Source: Pedobacter deserti (GTDB lineage: Bacteria; Bacteroidota; Bacteroidia; Sphingobacteriales; Sphingobacteriaceae). From it: DNA of 64,000 bases. The position numbers and the translations under genes were made by a program. Each line of letters begins with the position of its first letter. Position 1 is the stretch's first letter. The notes under the pieces were generated by a model. The model did not search any database, was not told where the DNA came from, and saw only the letters and a list, made by a program, of their open reading frames with translations. The stretch lies in contig NZ_JAFMZQ010000001.1 of assembly GCF_024436415.1 (NCBI RefSeq), positions 3,224,001-3,288,000 on the forward strand. Direction: 5' to 3'. Positions 16,201 to 26,262 of the stretch are shown in pieces.

Positions 16201-16564
16201 CAGGTATTTGCCGTCTCCTGAAAAAATTAAGGTAAACGGATAGTACTGCTGCAGCGGCAAAGCACAGGGCGGTTAGCCAGTCGACCAACACAGCCGGGAT
16301 GTCGCGGCCGCTTACTTTATCGGCAAAGTACTTGATGAACGAGGCAGGAAGATCAGTCTCGCCCATACGTTCTTTCAAGGTCCACTGCCAGTCGGTAAGC
16401 GGACAATAACCTATGCCATACCAGATTCCGAGCAGCAACCAGCATGCGGCGGTTGCACATACGACGACGAAGTGTGCCTTTCTGGTTGCCGGCCAGATCC
16501 AGCCCAAAAGGTTGAAACCGATAACAAGCAGGTGGCTCAGGGTAAGCAGTGCGTCGAGTATCAT
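16190..16564 (-). CDS. DUF2784 family membrane protein
   Basis: The protein has 124 residues from the ATG at 16564 (MILDALLTLSHLLVIGFNLL); the frame is open for 61 codons upstream, but those are opposite the next gene. It has three or four membrane helices and the family's conserved block LLGIWYGIGYCPLTDWQW. DUF2784 proteins are small inner-membrane proteins of unknown role. The start lies 49 bases from the divergent gamma-glutamyltransferase-like gene, and the end overlaps the LysR frame by 11 bases. Confidence 0.8.
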   Translation of the reverse strand: MILDALLTLSHLLVIGFNLLGWIWPATRKAHFVVVCATAACWLLLGIWYGIGYCPLTDWQWTLKERMGETDLPASFIKYFADKVSGRDIPAVLVDWLTALCFAAAAVLSVYLNFFRRRQIPVKH

Positions 16565-16613
16565 GATATAAAAGTAGGCTTTTTTTGGTATCTTAGAGTC
16601 TCTGATTCGTCCA

Positions 16614-18500
16614 ATGAAATATATCTCTACCTTACTGATTCCGGGACTTCTGTTGTGCGCTATAAGCGTTGCGGCCCGGCAGACACAAAAACCGGTTATC
16701 CACGGAAAAAACTGGATGGCTATAACCGGAAAGCCGTTGGCTGCCACTGCCGGGGCAATGGTATTTCAACAGGGCGGGAATGCTGTTGATGCGTCCTGCG
16801 CCATGCTTGCTGCCACCTGTACCATGTGGGATACGCTGAGCTGGGGCGGGGAAAGCCAGATTCTTATTTATAACCCGAAGACGGGTAAGGTGATTGCCAT
16901 TAATGCGATGGGTGTAGCGCCGACTGGTGCAACGGCCGACTTTTTTAAGCGCAAGGGCTTTGATTTTCCACCAGAGTACGGTCCGCTGGCAGCAACGACT
17001 CCGGGTACGCCGGGGGGACTGATTTTTATGCTGGCCAATTATGGTACCATGAGTTTGAAGCAGGTGCTTAAACCAGCTATGGAACTGGCGGCCGGCTATC
17101 CGATAGAGGCTCAGGCGGCCAATATCATGGAAAGATATAAATCTCAGATCAAACAATGGCCTTACAGTAAGAAGGTCTTGCTTCCTCATTCGGGAGCCAA
17201 GCGCGAGGCACCTGAAGCTGGGGAAATCTTTGTGCAACAGGACTTGCTGAATACGCTTAGCAAGCTTGTGGAGGCTGAGGACGAGGCCTTGAAAAAAGGC
17301 AAAAGCAGGAAAGATGCGCTGATGGCGGCGTACGACCGGTTCTATAAGGGCGATATTGCCCGTGAATTTGTGCGCGGCTGCCAGGAACAGGGCGGGTTGA
17401 TCACGATGGAGGATCTTGCCAGATGGAAACCTCTGGAAGAGGAACCCTTGAAAACAAATTATAAAGGCATTGAGGTGTATAAGCTGCAATCCTGGACGCA
17501 GGGACCGGTGATGCTCCAGGCACTGAACATACTGGAAAATTTCGACTTGAAAAAGATGGGCTATAATAGCCCTGAATACATTCATACGTTATACCAGGCG
17601 ATGAACCTGGCGTTTGCCGACCGGGATTTCTATTATGGCGATCCGTATAAGTCACCCGCCGAACCTATTGTCGGACTGCTAAGCAAGGAATACGCCCGGC
17701 AACGCGCGGCCATGATACGAAGCGACAGGAATGAACCTAAGATTGGTCCGGGCGACCCCTACCCTTTTGAAGGAAAGAAGAATCCTTATCTCAATTTGCT
17801 TCGGTCGCGCGGCTATGAAATGGATACTACAAAAAGGAATTTTGCGCCTAAACATGATATGGGAAACAATACGGATCGGGAAACCTATGAGGATAGGCTG
17901 TGGCGGGGCACCACCTCAGTTGAAGCGGCCGACAAAGAAGGTTGGGTAGTATCTATTACTCCTAGCGGTGGCTGGCTGCCGGCCTGCATTGCGGGCAATA
18001 CGGGTATCGGTATGAGTCAGCGTATGCAGAGCTTTGTGCTGGATGCTTCGCTTAACCCTTTCAATGTTGTTGAGCCGGGCAAACGTCCGCGTGTAACTCT
18101 ATCGCCCATGCTGGCCATGAAAGACGGCAAGCCTTTTTTGTCGGCCGCCGTGCAGGGGGGCGATACGCAGGATCAGAACCTCTTGCAGTGCTTTCTAAAT
18201 ATCGCTGAGTTTGGCATGAACGTGCAGCAGGCTGCTGAGGCGCCTAATATCAACACCAACCAGTTGTGGCTATCGCTGGGCGGCACCCGGACATCTGACA
18301 GGGCACCAAAGCCTGGTCAGTTGCTGCTGCATGACGCTACGCCGGAGGAGATCAGGGAGGAACTGAAAAAGATGGGATATGTATTGAGCTTTGACGACCG
18401 GACAAGCGGGCCTATAAACGCGATTTATTTTGACTGGAAGCATGGCAGTTTGTGGGGCGGCTCCAGCAATCATGGGGAAGACTATGGGATAGGCTGGTAA
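16614..18500 (+). CDS. Gamma-glutamyltransferase family protein (YwrD-like branch)
   Basis: The protein has 628 residues with a signal peptide (MKYISTLLIPGLLLCAISVA). It has the Ntn-hydrolase layout of gamma-glutamyltransferases: a large subunit with QQGGNAVDAS and PGTPGGL, then the self-cleavage site RGTTSV, where Thr433 would become the N-terminal nucleophile of the small subunit. The later block VQGGDTQDQNLLQCFLN and PSGG-type loop match the YwrD-like branch, whose members act on acyl-amide substrates rather than clearly on glutathione. It is expected in the periplasm. thyA follows 42 bases downstream. Confidence 0.85.
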   Translation: MKYISTLLIPGLLLCAISVAARQTQKPVIHGKNWMAITGKPLAATAGAMVFQQGGNAVDASCAMLAATCTMWDTLSWGGESQILIYNPKTGKVIAINAMGVAPTGATADFFKRKGFDFPPEYGPLAATTPGTPGGLIFMLANYGTMSLKQVLKPAMELAAGYPIEAQAANIMERYKSQIKQWPYSKKVLLPHSGAKREAPEAGEIFVQQDLLNTLSKLVEAEDEALKKGKSRKDALMAAYDRFYKGDIAREFVRGCQEQGGLITMEDLARWKPLEEEPLKTNYKGIEVYKLQSWTQGPVMLQALNILENFDLKKMGYNSPEYIHTLYQAMNLAFADRDFYYGDPYKSPAEPIVGLLSKEYARQRAAMIRSDRNEPKIGPGDPYPFEGKKNPYLNLLRSRGYEMDTTKRNFAPKHDMGNNTDRETYEDRLWRGTTSVEAADKEGWVVSITPSGGWLPACIAGNTGIGMSQRMQSFVLDASLNPFNVVEPGKRPRVTLSPMLAMKDGKPFLSAAVQGGDTQDQNLLQCFLNIAEFGMNVQQAAEAPNINTNQLWLSLGGTRTSDRAPKPGQLLLHDATPEEIREELKKMGYVLSFDDRTSGPINAIYFDWKHGSLWGGSSNHGEDYGIGW

Positions 18501-18542
18501 TTGCCCGGGTTTTAACTATATTCGCAAGCAGTTGATAATATC

Positions 18543-19337
18543 ATGAAACAATATTTAGATTTGATGCAGCATGTGCTGGAGAACGGCACACAGAAGCATG
18601 ATAGAACGGGAACGGGAACGATCAGTGTTTTCGGCTACCAGATGCGGTTTAACCTGCAAGAGGGTTTCCCGATGGTGACTACTAAAAAGCTTCACCTGAA
18701 ATCGATCATTCATGAGTTGATCTGGTTTTTAAGTGGTGATACCAATATTAAATACCTGAAAGATAATGGTGTAAGGATTTGGGATGAATGGGCGGATGCG
18801 GACGGCAATCTGGGCCCGGTTTATGGTTCACAATGGCGTTCCTGGCCTAAACCCGATGGCGGACATATAGATCAGATCACCCAGATCATACAAACGATTA
18901 AAAATAATCCGGACTCGCGTCGCATTATTGTGTCGGCCTGGAACGTGGCTGAGGTAGAAAACATGGCGCTTCCGCCTTGTCACGCCTTTTTCCAGTTCTA
19001 CGTAGCAGAGGGCCGGTTGAGCTGCCAGTTGTATCAGCGCAGTGCGGATATTTTCCTGGGTGTACCATTTAACATTGCTTCCTATGCCCTGCTGACCATG
19101 ATGGTTGCACAGGTATGCGGCTTGCAGTATGGTGATTTTATCCACACGCTTGGCGACGCGCATTTATACAATAATCATATTGAACAGGCCAAACTGCAGC
19201 TAAGCCGCACGCCGCACAAACTACCTGTGATGGAGATTAATCCGGAGGTGAAGGATATTTTTGCCTTTAAGTATGAGGACTTCACGTTGAAAAACTATGA
19301 AGCTCATCCGCATATTAAGGGGGTAGTTGCTGTATGA
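18543..19337 (+). CDS. thyA: Thymidylate synthase
   Basis: The protein has 264 residues, the same length as the Escherichia coli enzyme. The nucleophile is Cys146 in [23 protein letters not shown] near the start, [18 protein letters not shown] and the C-terminal IKGVVAV are all conserved. It makes dTMP from dUMP with methylene-tetrahydrofolate as carbon and hydride donor. The stop overlaps the ATG of folA by four bases (ATGA), so the dihydrofolate it produces is recycled by the product of the next, translationally coupled gene. A -7-like TATATTCG lies at 18517-18524. Confidence 0.98.
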   Translation: MKQYLDLMQHVLENGTQKHDRTGTGTISVFGYQMRFNLQEGFPMVTTKKLHLKSIIHELIWFLSGDTNIKYLKDNGVRIWDEWADADGNLGPVYGSQWRSWPKPDGGHIDQITQIIQTIKNNPDSRRIIVSAWNVAEVENMALPPCHAFFQFYVAEGRLSCQLYQRSADIFLGVPFNIASYALLTMMVAQVCGLQYGDFIHTLGDAHLYNNHIEQAKLQLSRTPHKLPVMEINPEVKDIFAFKYEDFTLKNYEAHPHIKGVVAV

Positions 19338-19819
19338 TCGTTTCTGCCGTTGTTGCCATTTCCGAAAACCGGGCTATAGGTAAAGATAATCAGTTGCTGT
19401 GGCACCTGCCTAAGGACCTGAAACACTTTAAAAAGATTACCAGCGGACATACGGTTATTATGGGCCGTAAGACCTATGATTCGGTAGGTAAGCCCCTGCC
19501 CAACCGCCGTAATATTGTGATTACGCGTAGAACGGATCTGGAAATAGAAGGTGCTGAGGTGGTAAGCAGTCTGGACGCCGCCCTTGAACTTTGCAGACAT
19601 GAAACTGAGGTATTTATTATCGGGGGGGCGGAGATCTATAAGCTCGCGCTTCAGCGTACCGACCGGATTTATCTGACCACTGTGCATGAGACTTATGATG
19701 CTGATGCCTTCTTCCCGGAGCTAAACGAGACGCTCTGGAAAGAAACAGAATCACAGCGTCATGAGGCAGATGACAGGCACAGTGTGGCCTTCACATTTTC
19801 CACTTTGGAAAGGCGCTAA
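19334..19819 (+). CDS. folA: Dihydrofolate reductase
   Basis: The protein has 161 residues, normal for the family. Conserved parts include [20 protein letters not shown] (substrate and NADPH contact loop), [20 protein letters not shown] and [15 protein letters not shown]. It reduces dihydrofolate to tetrahydrofolate with NADPH and is the target of trimethoprim-type inhibitors. It overlaps thyA by four bases. A short GGCGC/GCGCC hairpin spans the stop codon region (19812-19825) but has no T tract. Confidence 0.97.
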   Translation: MIVSAVVAISENRAIGKDNQLLWHLPKDLKHFKKITSGHTVIMGRKTYDSVGKPLPNRRNIVITRRTDLEIEGAEVVSSLDAALELCRHETEVFIIGGAEIYKLALQRTDRIYLTTVHETYDADAFFPELNETLWKETESQRHEADDRHSVAFTFSTLERR

Positions 19820-19869
19820 CGCGCCATAATAAAAATTCTAATAGCTAGCCTATTATTTAAAAAAATAAT

Positions 19870-19877
19870 TAGATTTG
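19870..19877 (+). promoter_or_regulatory. -7 promoter element of secDF
   Basis: TAGATTTG matches TAnnTTTG exactly; the start point would be near 19883, giving a leader of about 44 bases to the ATG at 19927. No TTG is found at the -33 spacing. Confidence 0.45.
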
Positions 19878-19926
19878 CCGACTTGTAAAAAAAGACAAGC
19901 AGCATACAGATAACTAACAACAAAAA

Positions 19927-22878
19927 ATGCAGGGTAAAGGTTTTATTAAATTAATGGCAATACTTCTAGGTATTGTCTGTGTGTATTCTCTCTCGTTCAG
20001 CTTTGTAACTTCTAAAGTTGAAAAAGATGCCAAAGCTTATGCTAAAGGGGATGTGAACAAGGAAAGAGCGTATCTGGATTCCATGGCTACTGTTCCTGTT
20101 TATCCGATTCTTGGATTCAATTATCAATTCTGCAAGGAGAAGGAAATTAATCTTGGTCTTGACCTTAAAGGCGGCATGAACGTAACCATGGAAATCTCCG
20201 TGGCTAACCTGATCAAGTCGCTTGCCAACAATACTGACGACGCAAATTTTAACCAGGCTATTGAAAACGCGCAACGTCAGACCGGCGCCAGCGGAAAAGA
20301 TTTTATTGCTGCTTTTGTTAACGAGTTTGAGAAAATCAGCCCGAACGGCAAACTGGCCGATTATTTTGCGAATGAAAGCAATGCTGCTACCGTAAAGGCT
20401 AACGCTACTAACGCTGAAATTAAAAACTTCCTGACTAAGGAAGCAGATAATGCTATCGACCGTTCATTTATTATCCTGAGAAGCCGTATTGACGGATTCG
20501 GTGTTGTGAGTCCGAACATGCAGAAGCAGGAAGGTACCAACCGTATCCTTATCGAACTTCCGGGAGTTGACGAAAGTGCGAAGCAACGAGTGCGCAAGCT
20601 TTTATCAGGATCTGCTGAGCTGCAGTTCTGGCATGTATATAATAACGAAGAGGTGTTCCCCATCATGGAGAACATTAACAATACTCTGGCTGCAAGCTTA
20701 AAGAACGCAAAAGATACTTCAGGTACAGCAACTGCGGATACAGCTTCTAAAGGTGGAAGTAAACTGGCTGGTTTGGCTAAAGGGGCAAAACAAAGTGATT
20801 CTACCGCCCTGCAGGCACAGGAGATGGCCAAAACTAACCCCCTGTTTTCTGTATTGAATATTCCGACCTACCAGGCTGAAAATGGTCAGCAGCAACTGGC
20901 CCCGGGCGCTGTAGTTGGCCGGGTTCTTCAGAAGGATACAGCGAAGGTTAATGAGTTTTTTGCAAGACCGGAGATTGCGGCAATAATTCCTCAGACTTAT
21001 AAATTCCTTTGGAGTGTAAAGCCAATAAACGACACCAAGATATTTGAACTTTATGCTATAAAGGTTACTTCATCTGATGGCAGGCCTGATTTGGGCGGTG
21101 ATGCTGTAAGTAATGCACGGGATGACTACGACCCACAGAGTGGTAAGCCTGTTGTAACCATGTACATGACTGGTGTAGGTGCCTCAACATGGAAAAAAAT
21201 GACTGGAGAGGCTGCCGCTAACGGCAAAAAGTCAATTGCTATTGTTCTTGATGACCAGGTATACTCAGCCCCTTCTGTAAACGAAGAAATTCCGAACGGG
21301 GTATCGTCAATTTCCGGAAGCTTTACAGTGGAAGAAACAAAAGATTTAGCCAACGTACTGAAAGCTGGTAAACTACCTGTTCCTGCGCATATTGTAGGTG
21401 AATATGTTGTTGGTCCTACTTTAGGCCAGGAGTCAATTGACGCCGGTTTAATCTCGTCTATCCTTGGTCTGGTGCTGGTACTTGGCTTTATGGCTATCTA
21501 TTACAGCAAGGCCGGATGGGTTGCCAACATCGCTTTGGTGACTAACCTGTTCTTCCTGATTGGTGCAATGACTTCATTGGGTGCGGTATGGACGCTTCCT
21601 GGAATCGCCGGTCTGGTACTTACCATTGGTATGGCCGTGGATGCCAACGTACTTATTTACGAACGTATCAAAGAAGAACTTGCCGCCGGAAAGGCAGTGA
21701 GACAAGCTATAGCTGACGGTTACAAAAACGCTTATTCTGCGATCATCGATTCAAACATCGTAACCCTGATCACAGGTATCATCCTGTTCTACCTGGGTAC
21801 TGGTCCGATCAAAGGTTTCGCTACTACCCTCGTTTTAGGTATCGTAACCTCACTGTTCACGTCGATCTTTATCACCCGCCTTGTATTCGAAGCGCTTTTA
21901 AAGAAAGAAGGAAAGATCTCTTTCTCTATTCCTTTAACTGCAAACCTCTTCAAAGATTCAAACTTTAACTTTGTAAGCGGAAGACGTAAGTTCTATATCT
22001 TCTCCTCTGTTATTATCCTTGCGGGTATTGTGTCCATTTTCACCAAAGGGTTCAGCCTTGGTGTAGATTTTCAAGGCGGACGTGCTTACGTTGTAGAGTT
22101 TAAAAAAGATGTTAATACTATAGATGTAAGGGATGCTTTAGACGAGAAATTCGGACAAGCGCCGGAAGTGAAAACTTACGGTATCGGCAATCAGGTTCGT
22201 ATTACAACGAGCTACCTGATCGATGAAACTGGTGAAAATGTAGAAAGCCAGGTGGAGCAGAAACTGAATACCGGACTGAAGAGCCTTAACAACCCTTACC
22301 TGATTAAGGATGCGCAGAAAATCGGTCCGACTATGGCGAGCGACATCAAGACCTCAGCGGTATATGCAGTTTTGTTAGCCATACTGGCGGTATTTATATA
22401 CATCGTTATCAGGTTTAAAAACCTGCAGTTTGGTATCGCAGCGGTTATCGCATTGTTACACGACGTATTGGTATTACTTGCGATCTTCTCGATTTTCAAC
22501 GGAATACTTCCTTTCTCACTGGATATCGACCAACAGTTTATTGCTGCCATCCTTACAGTAATGGGCTATTCGATGAACGATACAGTTGTAGTATTTGACC
22601 GTGTACGGGAATATCTGGGCCAAAGCCGTCATAAGAACGAAAGCATGCCGACTATCGTGAATAACGCATTGAACAGCACCTTGAACCGTACGGTGGTTAC
22701 TGGTCTTTGCGTAATGCTTGCCTTGCTGGTATTGTTCTTCTTCGGAGGTGATATCTTGAGAGGATTCTCTTTCGCGATGCTGATCGGTGTTATCTTCGGT
22801 ACTTATTCATCCCTGTTCGTGGCTACGCCATTTGTGGTTGAGTTTACCCGTAAAAAGGAAGACAACACGACCGTATAA
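19927..22878 (+). CDS. secDF: Protein translocase subunit SecDF (SecD-SecF fusion)
   Basis: The protein has 983 residues in one chain, as usual in Bacteroidota. The SecD half has an N-terminal membrane helix, the motif GLDLKGGMNV, a large periplasmic P1 region with SFIILRSRIDGFGV, and the membrane block with GMAVDANVLIYERIKEEL. The SecF half starts near residue 670 and has FQGGRAYVVEFK and the matching TVMGYSMNDTVVVFDRVREY. A Ser/Ala/Lys-rich insert near residues 255-295 of the periplasmic part looks disordered. It uses the proton motive force to help SecYEG complete export. A strong terminator follows. Confidence 0.97.
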   Translation: MQGKGFIKLMAILLGIVCVYSLSFSFVTSKVEKDAKAYAKGDVNKERAYLDSMATVPVYPILGFNYQFCKEKEINLGLDLKGGMNVTMEISVANLIKSLANNTDDANFNQAIENAQRQTGASGKDFIAAFVNEFEKISPNGKLADYFANESNAATVKANATNAEIKNFLTKEADNAIDRSFIILRSRIDGFGVVSPNMQKQEGTNRILIELPGVDESAKQRVRKLLSGSAELQFWHVYNNEEVFPIMENINNTLAASLKNAKDTSGTATADTASKGGSKLAGLAKGAKQSDSTALQAQEMAKTNPLFSVLNIPTYQAENGQQQLAPGAVVGRVLQKDTAKVNEFFARPEIAAIIPQTYKFLWSVKPINDTKIFELYAIKVTSSDGRPDLGGDAVSNARDDYDPQSGKPVVTMYMTGVGASTWKKMTGEAAANGKKSIAIVLDDQVYSAPSVNEEIPNGVSSISGSFTVEETKDLANVLKAGKLPVPAHIVGEYVVGPTLGQESIDAGLISSILGLVLVLGFMAIYYSKAGWVANIALVTNLFFLIGAMTSLGAVWTLPGIAGLVLTIGMAVDANVLIYERIKEELAAGKAVRQAIADGYKNAYSAIIDSNIVTLITGIILFYLGTGPIKGFATTLVLGIVTSLFTSIFITRLVFEALLKKEGKISFSIPLTANLFKDSNFNFVSGRRKFYIFSSVIILAGIVSIFTKGFSLGVDFQGGRAYVVEFKKDVNTIDVRDALDEKFGQAPEVKTYGIGNQVRITTSYLIDETGENVESQVEQKLNTGLKSLNNPYLIKDAQKIGPTMASDIKTSAVYAVLLAILAVFIYIVIRFKNLQFGIAAVIALLHDVLVLLAIFSIFNGILPFSLDIDQQFIAAILTVMGYSMNDTVVVFDRVREYLGQSRHKNESMPTIVNNALNSTLNRTVVTGLCVMLALLVLFFFGGDILRGFSFAMLIGVIFGTYSSLFVATPFVVEFTRKKEDNTTV

Positions 22879-22903
22879 TCCGGAAATACAAAAAACTATA
22901 AAT

Positions 22904-22932
22904 AAAGGCATCCTTTTTGGATGCCTTTTTGT
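22904..22932 (+). terminator. Rho-independent terminator after secDF
   Basis: AGGCATCC (22906-22913), loop TTTTT, GGATGCCT (22919-22926), extended by two A:T pairs and followed by TTTT. The hairpin separates secDF from the NADH dehydrogenase gene. Confidence 0.88.
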
Positions 22933-22963
22933 TGTTATATCATACTCATCAAAATTGATCACT

Positions 22964-24274
22964 ATGGAGCAACATTTCCCGAAAGGATCCAAAACAAGAA
23001 TTGTTATCGTGGGCGGTGGATTCGGCGGTATTGAATTAGCTAAAAAGCTTCGGAACAAAGATGTCGATGTTCTGATGGTCGACCGCCATAATTATCATAC
23101 ATTTCAGCCATTGCTGTATCAGGTTGCCACTGGCGGACTAGAAGCAGAGTCGATCGCTTTCCCGCTGAGAAAAGTATTCAAGGGGCAAAAGAATTTTACG
23201 TTCCGGGTTACGGACGCTACGCATGTGATCCCGGAGGAAAACATTCTGGCAACCACCGTAGGCACAATTGAATACGATTACCTGGTTATCGCGACAGGTT
23301 CTACGAGTAACTTCTTCGGGCAGACGGAAATTGAGCGGAATGCCATGCCCATGAAGTCAATTCCGGAGGCTTTAAATTTACGCAGTTTGATGCTGCAGAA
23401 TCTGGAAGCTGCGCAGATCACGGCCGATCCAGTATTAAAGTCGGAGATGCTGAACTTCATTGTGGTGGGCGGCGGCCCCACGGGTGTAGAAACAGCAGGC
23501 GCGATCGCTGAACTGAAGAAGCATGTACTGAAGAACGACTATCCGGATCTGGACCTTGACCAGGTCAACATCTATTTGATTGAAGGATCGCCCGAGTTGT
23601 TGGGCGCCATGTCTCCCCAGGCGCAGAAGAAATCGAGGGACTTCCTTGTTGAATTGGGGGTTACGGTGCTAACCGATGCCCGGGTACTGTCGTACGACGG
23701 TAAAGTGCTTAGCTTGGAAGGTGGACAAAGAATCTCCTCCTCTACCGTAATCTGGTCGGCCGGCGTAAAAGGTGCCGTTCTCGACGGCCTGAACCCGGCC
23801 AGTATAGTACGCGGAAACCGCTTAAGGGTCAATGAAATAAACCTGGTTGAGGGCCATGCCAATATTTTTGCTATCGGTGATGTGGCTGCGATGATCACAG
23901 ATAAATTTCCGAACGGTCACCCCGGCGTGGCGCCAGCAGCGATGCAGCAAGGGAAATTGCTAGCAAAGAATTTGATGGGTATTATTGAGGGCAAGCCTAC
24001 CGAACCTTTCGACTATTTCGATAAGGGAACCATGGCTACTGTGGGCCGAAACCGGGCGGTGGTTGATCTGCACAAGATCAGATTTCAGGGGGTATTTGCC
24101 TGGTTTACCTGGATGTTTGTACATTTGATGACGCTGGTTGGATTCAGGAACAAGCTGGTCGTATTCGTGAACTGGGTTTGGAGTTATTTCAGTTACGACA
24201 GGGGCACACGACTGATTATCCGCCCGTTTTTCAGAGATACCAACAATGAAGCAAAAATCGATAAAACTGGTTGA
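22964..24274 (+). CDS. ndh: NAD(P)/FAD-dependent oxidoreductase, type II NADH dehydrogenase
   Basis: The protein has 436 residues from the ATG at 22964; the open frame further upstream crosses the terminator. It has two Rossmann motifs, IVGGGFGGIELA (17-22 core, FAD) and VVGGGPTGVETAG (NADH), and IFAIGDVAA near the C-terminal third. A C-terminal pair of hydrophobic, probably membrane-associated helices (FAWFTWMFVHLMTLVGF and VVFVNWVWSYFSY) matches NDH-2 enzymes, which move electrons from NADH to the quinone pool without pumping protons. It overlaps the HMG-CoA lyase gene by 29 bases. Confidence 0.92.
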   Translation: MEQHFPKGSKTRIVIVGGGFGGIELAKKLRNKDVDVLMVDRHNYHTFQPLLYQVATGGLEAESIAFPLRKVFKGQKNFTFRVTDATHVIPEENILATTVGTIEYDYLVIATGSTSNFFGQTEIERNAMPMKSIPEALNLRSLMLQNLEAAQITADPVLKSEMLNFIVVGGGPTGVETAGAIAELKKHVLKNDYPDLDLDQVNIYLIEGSPELLGAMSPQAQKKSRDFLVELGVTVLTDARVLSYDGKVLSLEGGQRISSSTVIWSAGVKGAVLDGLNPASIVRGNRLRVNEINLVEGHANIFAIGDVAAMITDKFPNGHPGVAPAAMQQGKLLAKNLMGIIEGKPTEPFDYFDKGTMATVGRNRAVVDLHKIRFQGVFAWFTWMFVHLMTLVGFRNKLVVFVNWVWSYFSYDRGTRLIIRPFFRDTNNEAKIDKTG

Positions 24275-25106
24275 GTGCCCCAGGGATGCCATGCAGGGCA
24301 TCCATGATTTTATTCCCACCGAACTAAAAGCGCAGTACATCAACTTACTCCTCGGGGTAGGATTTGACACGATTGATTTTGGAAGTTTCGTGTCTGCTAA
24401 AGCCATTCCTCAACTTAAAGATACCCGGGAGGTGTTAAGCAAGCTGGATCTGACGGGCACAAAGTCAAAGCTGCTTGCCATAGTCGCGAACCTTCGCGGC
24501 GCAGAGGAAGCATCAGCGTTCGACGAGATAAGCTATCTGGGATTCCCCTTCTCCATTTCCGAGACATTCCAGCGGAGGAATACGAATTCGGGCATACTGG
24601 AATCGGTTGACACAGTAAAGGCTTTGCTTGAGATATGCGATAAGCGACAAAAGACGGCCGTAGTCTATCTTTCTATGGGTTTCGGTAACCCCTATGGCGA
24701 CCCCTGGAATACGGAAATTGTTGAGGAATGGACAGACAGACTGGTGGGAAATGGCGTAACGATACTGGCACTTTCGGACACCATCGGGGTGTCATCCCCG
24801 GAAAAAATACGAGAAATCGTGCCCCCTCTCCTGGCCAGCTTCAGCAATATCGAGATTGGTCTGCATCTCCATAGTACGCCAGCTACCAGGCTTGAAAAAA
24901 TGGAAGCAGCATTTGACTCGGGATGTGTGAGATTTGATAGTGCACTGCGCGGATATGGCGGTTGCCCTATGGCTGCAGATGACCTTACGGGGAACATGGC
25001 AACAGAAGATCTTATTGATTTCTTCAGAGCCAAGAACATACATCTTAACCTTGATATGGAAAAATGGACGGAAGCGGTGCGGTTCTCGTCGCGTATATTC
25101 CATTAA
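24246..25106 (+). CDS. Hydroxymethylglutaryl-CoA lyase
   Basis: The protein has 286 residues of the HMGL-like TIM-barrel type. The catalytic/metal motif ECPRDAMQG (Arg13, Asp14) opens the barrel, LHLHST carries the two metal-binding histidines, and GGCPMA is the mobile-loop cysteine signature of HMG-CoA lyase. It should cleave HMG-CoA to acetyl-CoA and acetoacetate, the last step of leucine breakdown. The start lies 29 bases inside the NADH dehydrogenase gene, so translation of the two is probably coupled. Confidence 0.9.
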   Translation: MKQKSIKLVECPRDAMQGIHDFIPTELKAQYINLLLGVGFDTIDFGSFVSAKAIPQLKDTREVLSKLDLTGTKSKLLAIVANLRGAEEASAFDEISYLGFPFSISETFQRRNTNSGILESVDTVKALLEICDKRQKTAVVYLSMGFGNPYGDPWNTEIVEEWTDRLVGNGVTILALSDTIGVSSPEKIREIVPPLLASFSNIEIGLHLHSTPATRLEKMEAAFDSGCVRFDSALRGYGGCPMAADDLTGNMATEDLIDFFRAKNIHLNLDMEKWTEAVRFSSRIFH

Positions 25107-25136
25107 AAAAGCGTTGAGGATTGCTCCGCAACGCTT
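25104..25136 (-). terminator. Terminator of the fructose-bisphosphate aldolase gene
   Basis: Read on the minus strand, AAGCGTTG, a 12-base loop, CAACGCTT, then a run of T that overlaps the stop codon of the convergent HMG-CoA lyase gene. In the plus direction the hairpin is followed only by CTGCCTTTT, so it works best for the minus-strand gene. Confidence 0.75.
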
Positions 25137-25161
25137 CTGCCTTTTGAAAGGTATATTGTTG

Positions 25162-26241
25162 TTATAACTTATCGCTTGCGTTACGGCAATTCAGATCTTC
25201 GAAGGCCTGAGTTAGACGCTTTACGAAGTTCTCTTCACCTTTGCGCAACCATACGCGTGGATCATAGTACTTTTTATTTGGTTTGTCCTCGCCATCCGGG
25301 TTACCGATCTGTGCCTGAAGATAAGCTTCATTTGCTTTGTAATAATCGTGGATGCCTTCCCAGAACGCCCATTGCATGTCGGTATCGATATTCATCTTGA
25401 TAGCGCCGTAGGAGATTGCTTCCCGGATCTCTTCCTGAGAGGAACCTGATCCGCCATGGAACACGAAGTTAATCGGCTTCTCGGCGGTAAGATTGAATTT
25501 CTCTTTAATGAAGTCCTGAGAATTCTTGAGAATAACCGGCTGTAGCTTAACGTTACCTGGCTTATAAACACCGTGTACGTTACCGAAAGCGGCAGCTACG
25601 GTAAATTTATCGCTAACCTTGCTGAGTTCTTCATACGCATAAGCTACCTCAGAAGGCTGTGTATATAGTTTAGAGCTGTCGACATCACTGTTATCTACAC
25701 CGTCTTCCTCACCACCTGTTACGCCCAGTTCGATTTCGATAGTCATGCCCATTTTAGACATACGCTCCAGGTATTTCGCTGAGATCTCCATATTCTCTTC
25801 GATAGACTCCTCTGAAAGATCGAGCATGTGAGACGAGAATAGAGGTTTGCCATGAGTGGCAAAAAACTCCTCACCGTGATCAAGCAGGCCGTCGATCCAT
25901 GGCAAAAGCTTTTTTGCGGCATGATCGGTATGTAATATTACTGCAACACCATAGTGTTCTGCCAACAAATGCACATGTTTAGCAGCTGATACAGCGCCAA
26001 GAATGCAAGCATTCAAGTTATCGTTGTTTAGTGTTTTACCTGCATAAAACTGGGCTCCGCCGTTAGATAACTGAATAATAACCGGTGAATTCACGGCTTT
26101 TGCAGTTTCCATCACAGCATTAATGGTGTTTGTTCCAGTAACGTTTACTGCTGGTAGTGCAAATTGATGTTTCTTTGCCTGTTCAAATAATTCCTGAACA
26201 GCATCTCCGTAAATTACTCCCTTGTAACCTTTTAAACTCAT
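25162..26241 (-). CDS. fbaA: Class II fructose-bisphosphate aldolase
   Basis: The protein has 359 residues, the exact size of the Escherichia coli class IIA enzyme. It shows FALPAVNVTGTNTINAVMET, the zinc motif HTDHAAKK, EIELGVTGGEEDGVDNS and the C-terminal FVFHGGSGSSQEEIREAISY phosphate-binding loop. It splits fructose 1,6-bisphosphate into dihydroxyacetone phosphate and glyceraldehyde 3-phosphate, and the reverse in gluconeogenesis. It is transcribed alone from a consensus promoter and closed by a hairpin. Confidence 0.97.
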   Translation of the reverse strand: MSLKGYKGVIYGDAVQELFEQAKKHQFALPAVNVTGTNTINAVMETAKAVNSPVIIQLSNGGAQFYAGKTLNNDNLNACILGAVSAAKHVHLLAEHYGVAVILHTDHAAKKLLPWIDGLLDHGEEFFATHGKPLFSSHMLDLSEESIEENMEISAKYLERMSKMGMTIEIELGVTGGEEDGVDNSDVDSSKLYTQPSEVAYAYEELSKVSDKFTVAAAFGNVHGVYKPGNVKLQPVILKNSQDFIKEKFNLTAEKPINFVFHGGSGSSQEEIREAISYGAIKMNIDTDMQWAFWEGIHDYYKANEAYLQAQIGNPDGEDKPNKKYYDPRVWLRKGEENFVKRLTQAFEDLNCRNASDKL

Positions 26242-26262
26242 CTTTAATATTTTAATGTACGC

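Noticed and set aside
16632..17585. 317-codon open frame on the minus strand
   Set aside because: It lies wholly opposite the gamma-glutamyltransferase-like gene, whose motifs are clear; the antisense frame has no recognisable domain.
19812..19825. Terminator after folA
   Set aside because: The GGCGC/GCGCC hairpin is short, overlaps the stop codon and has no T tract.
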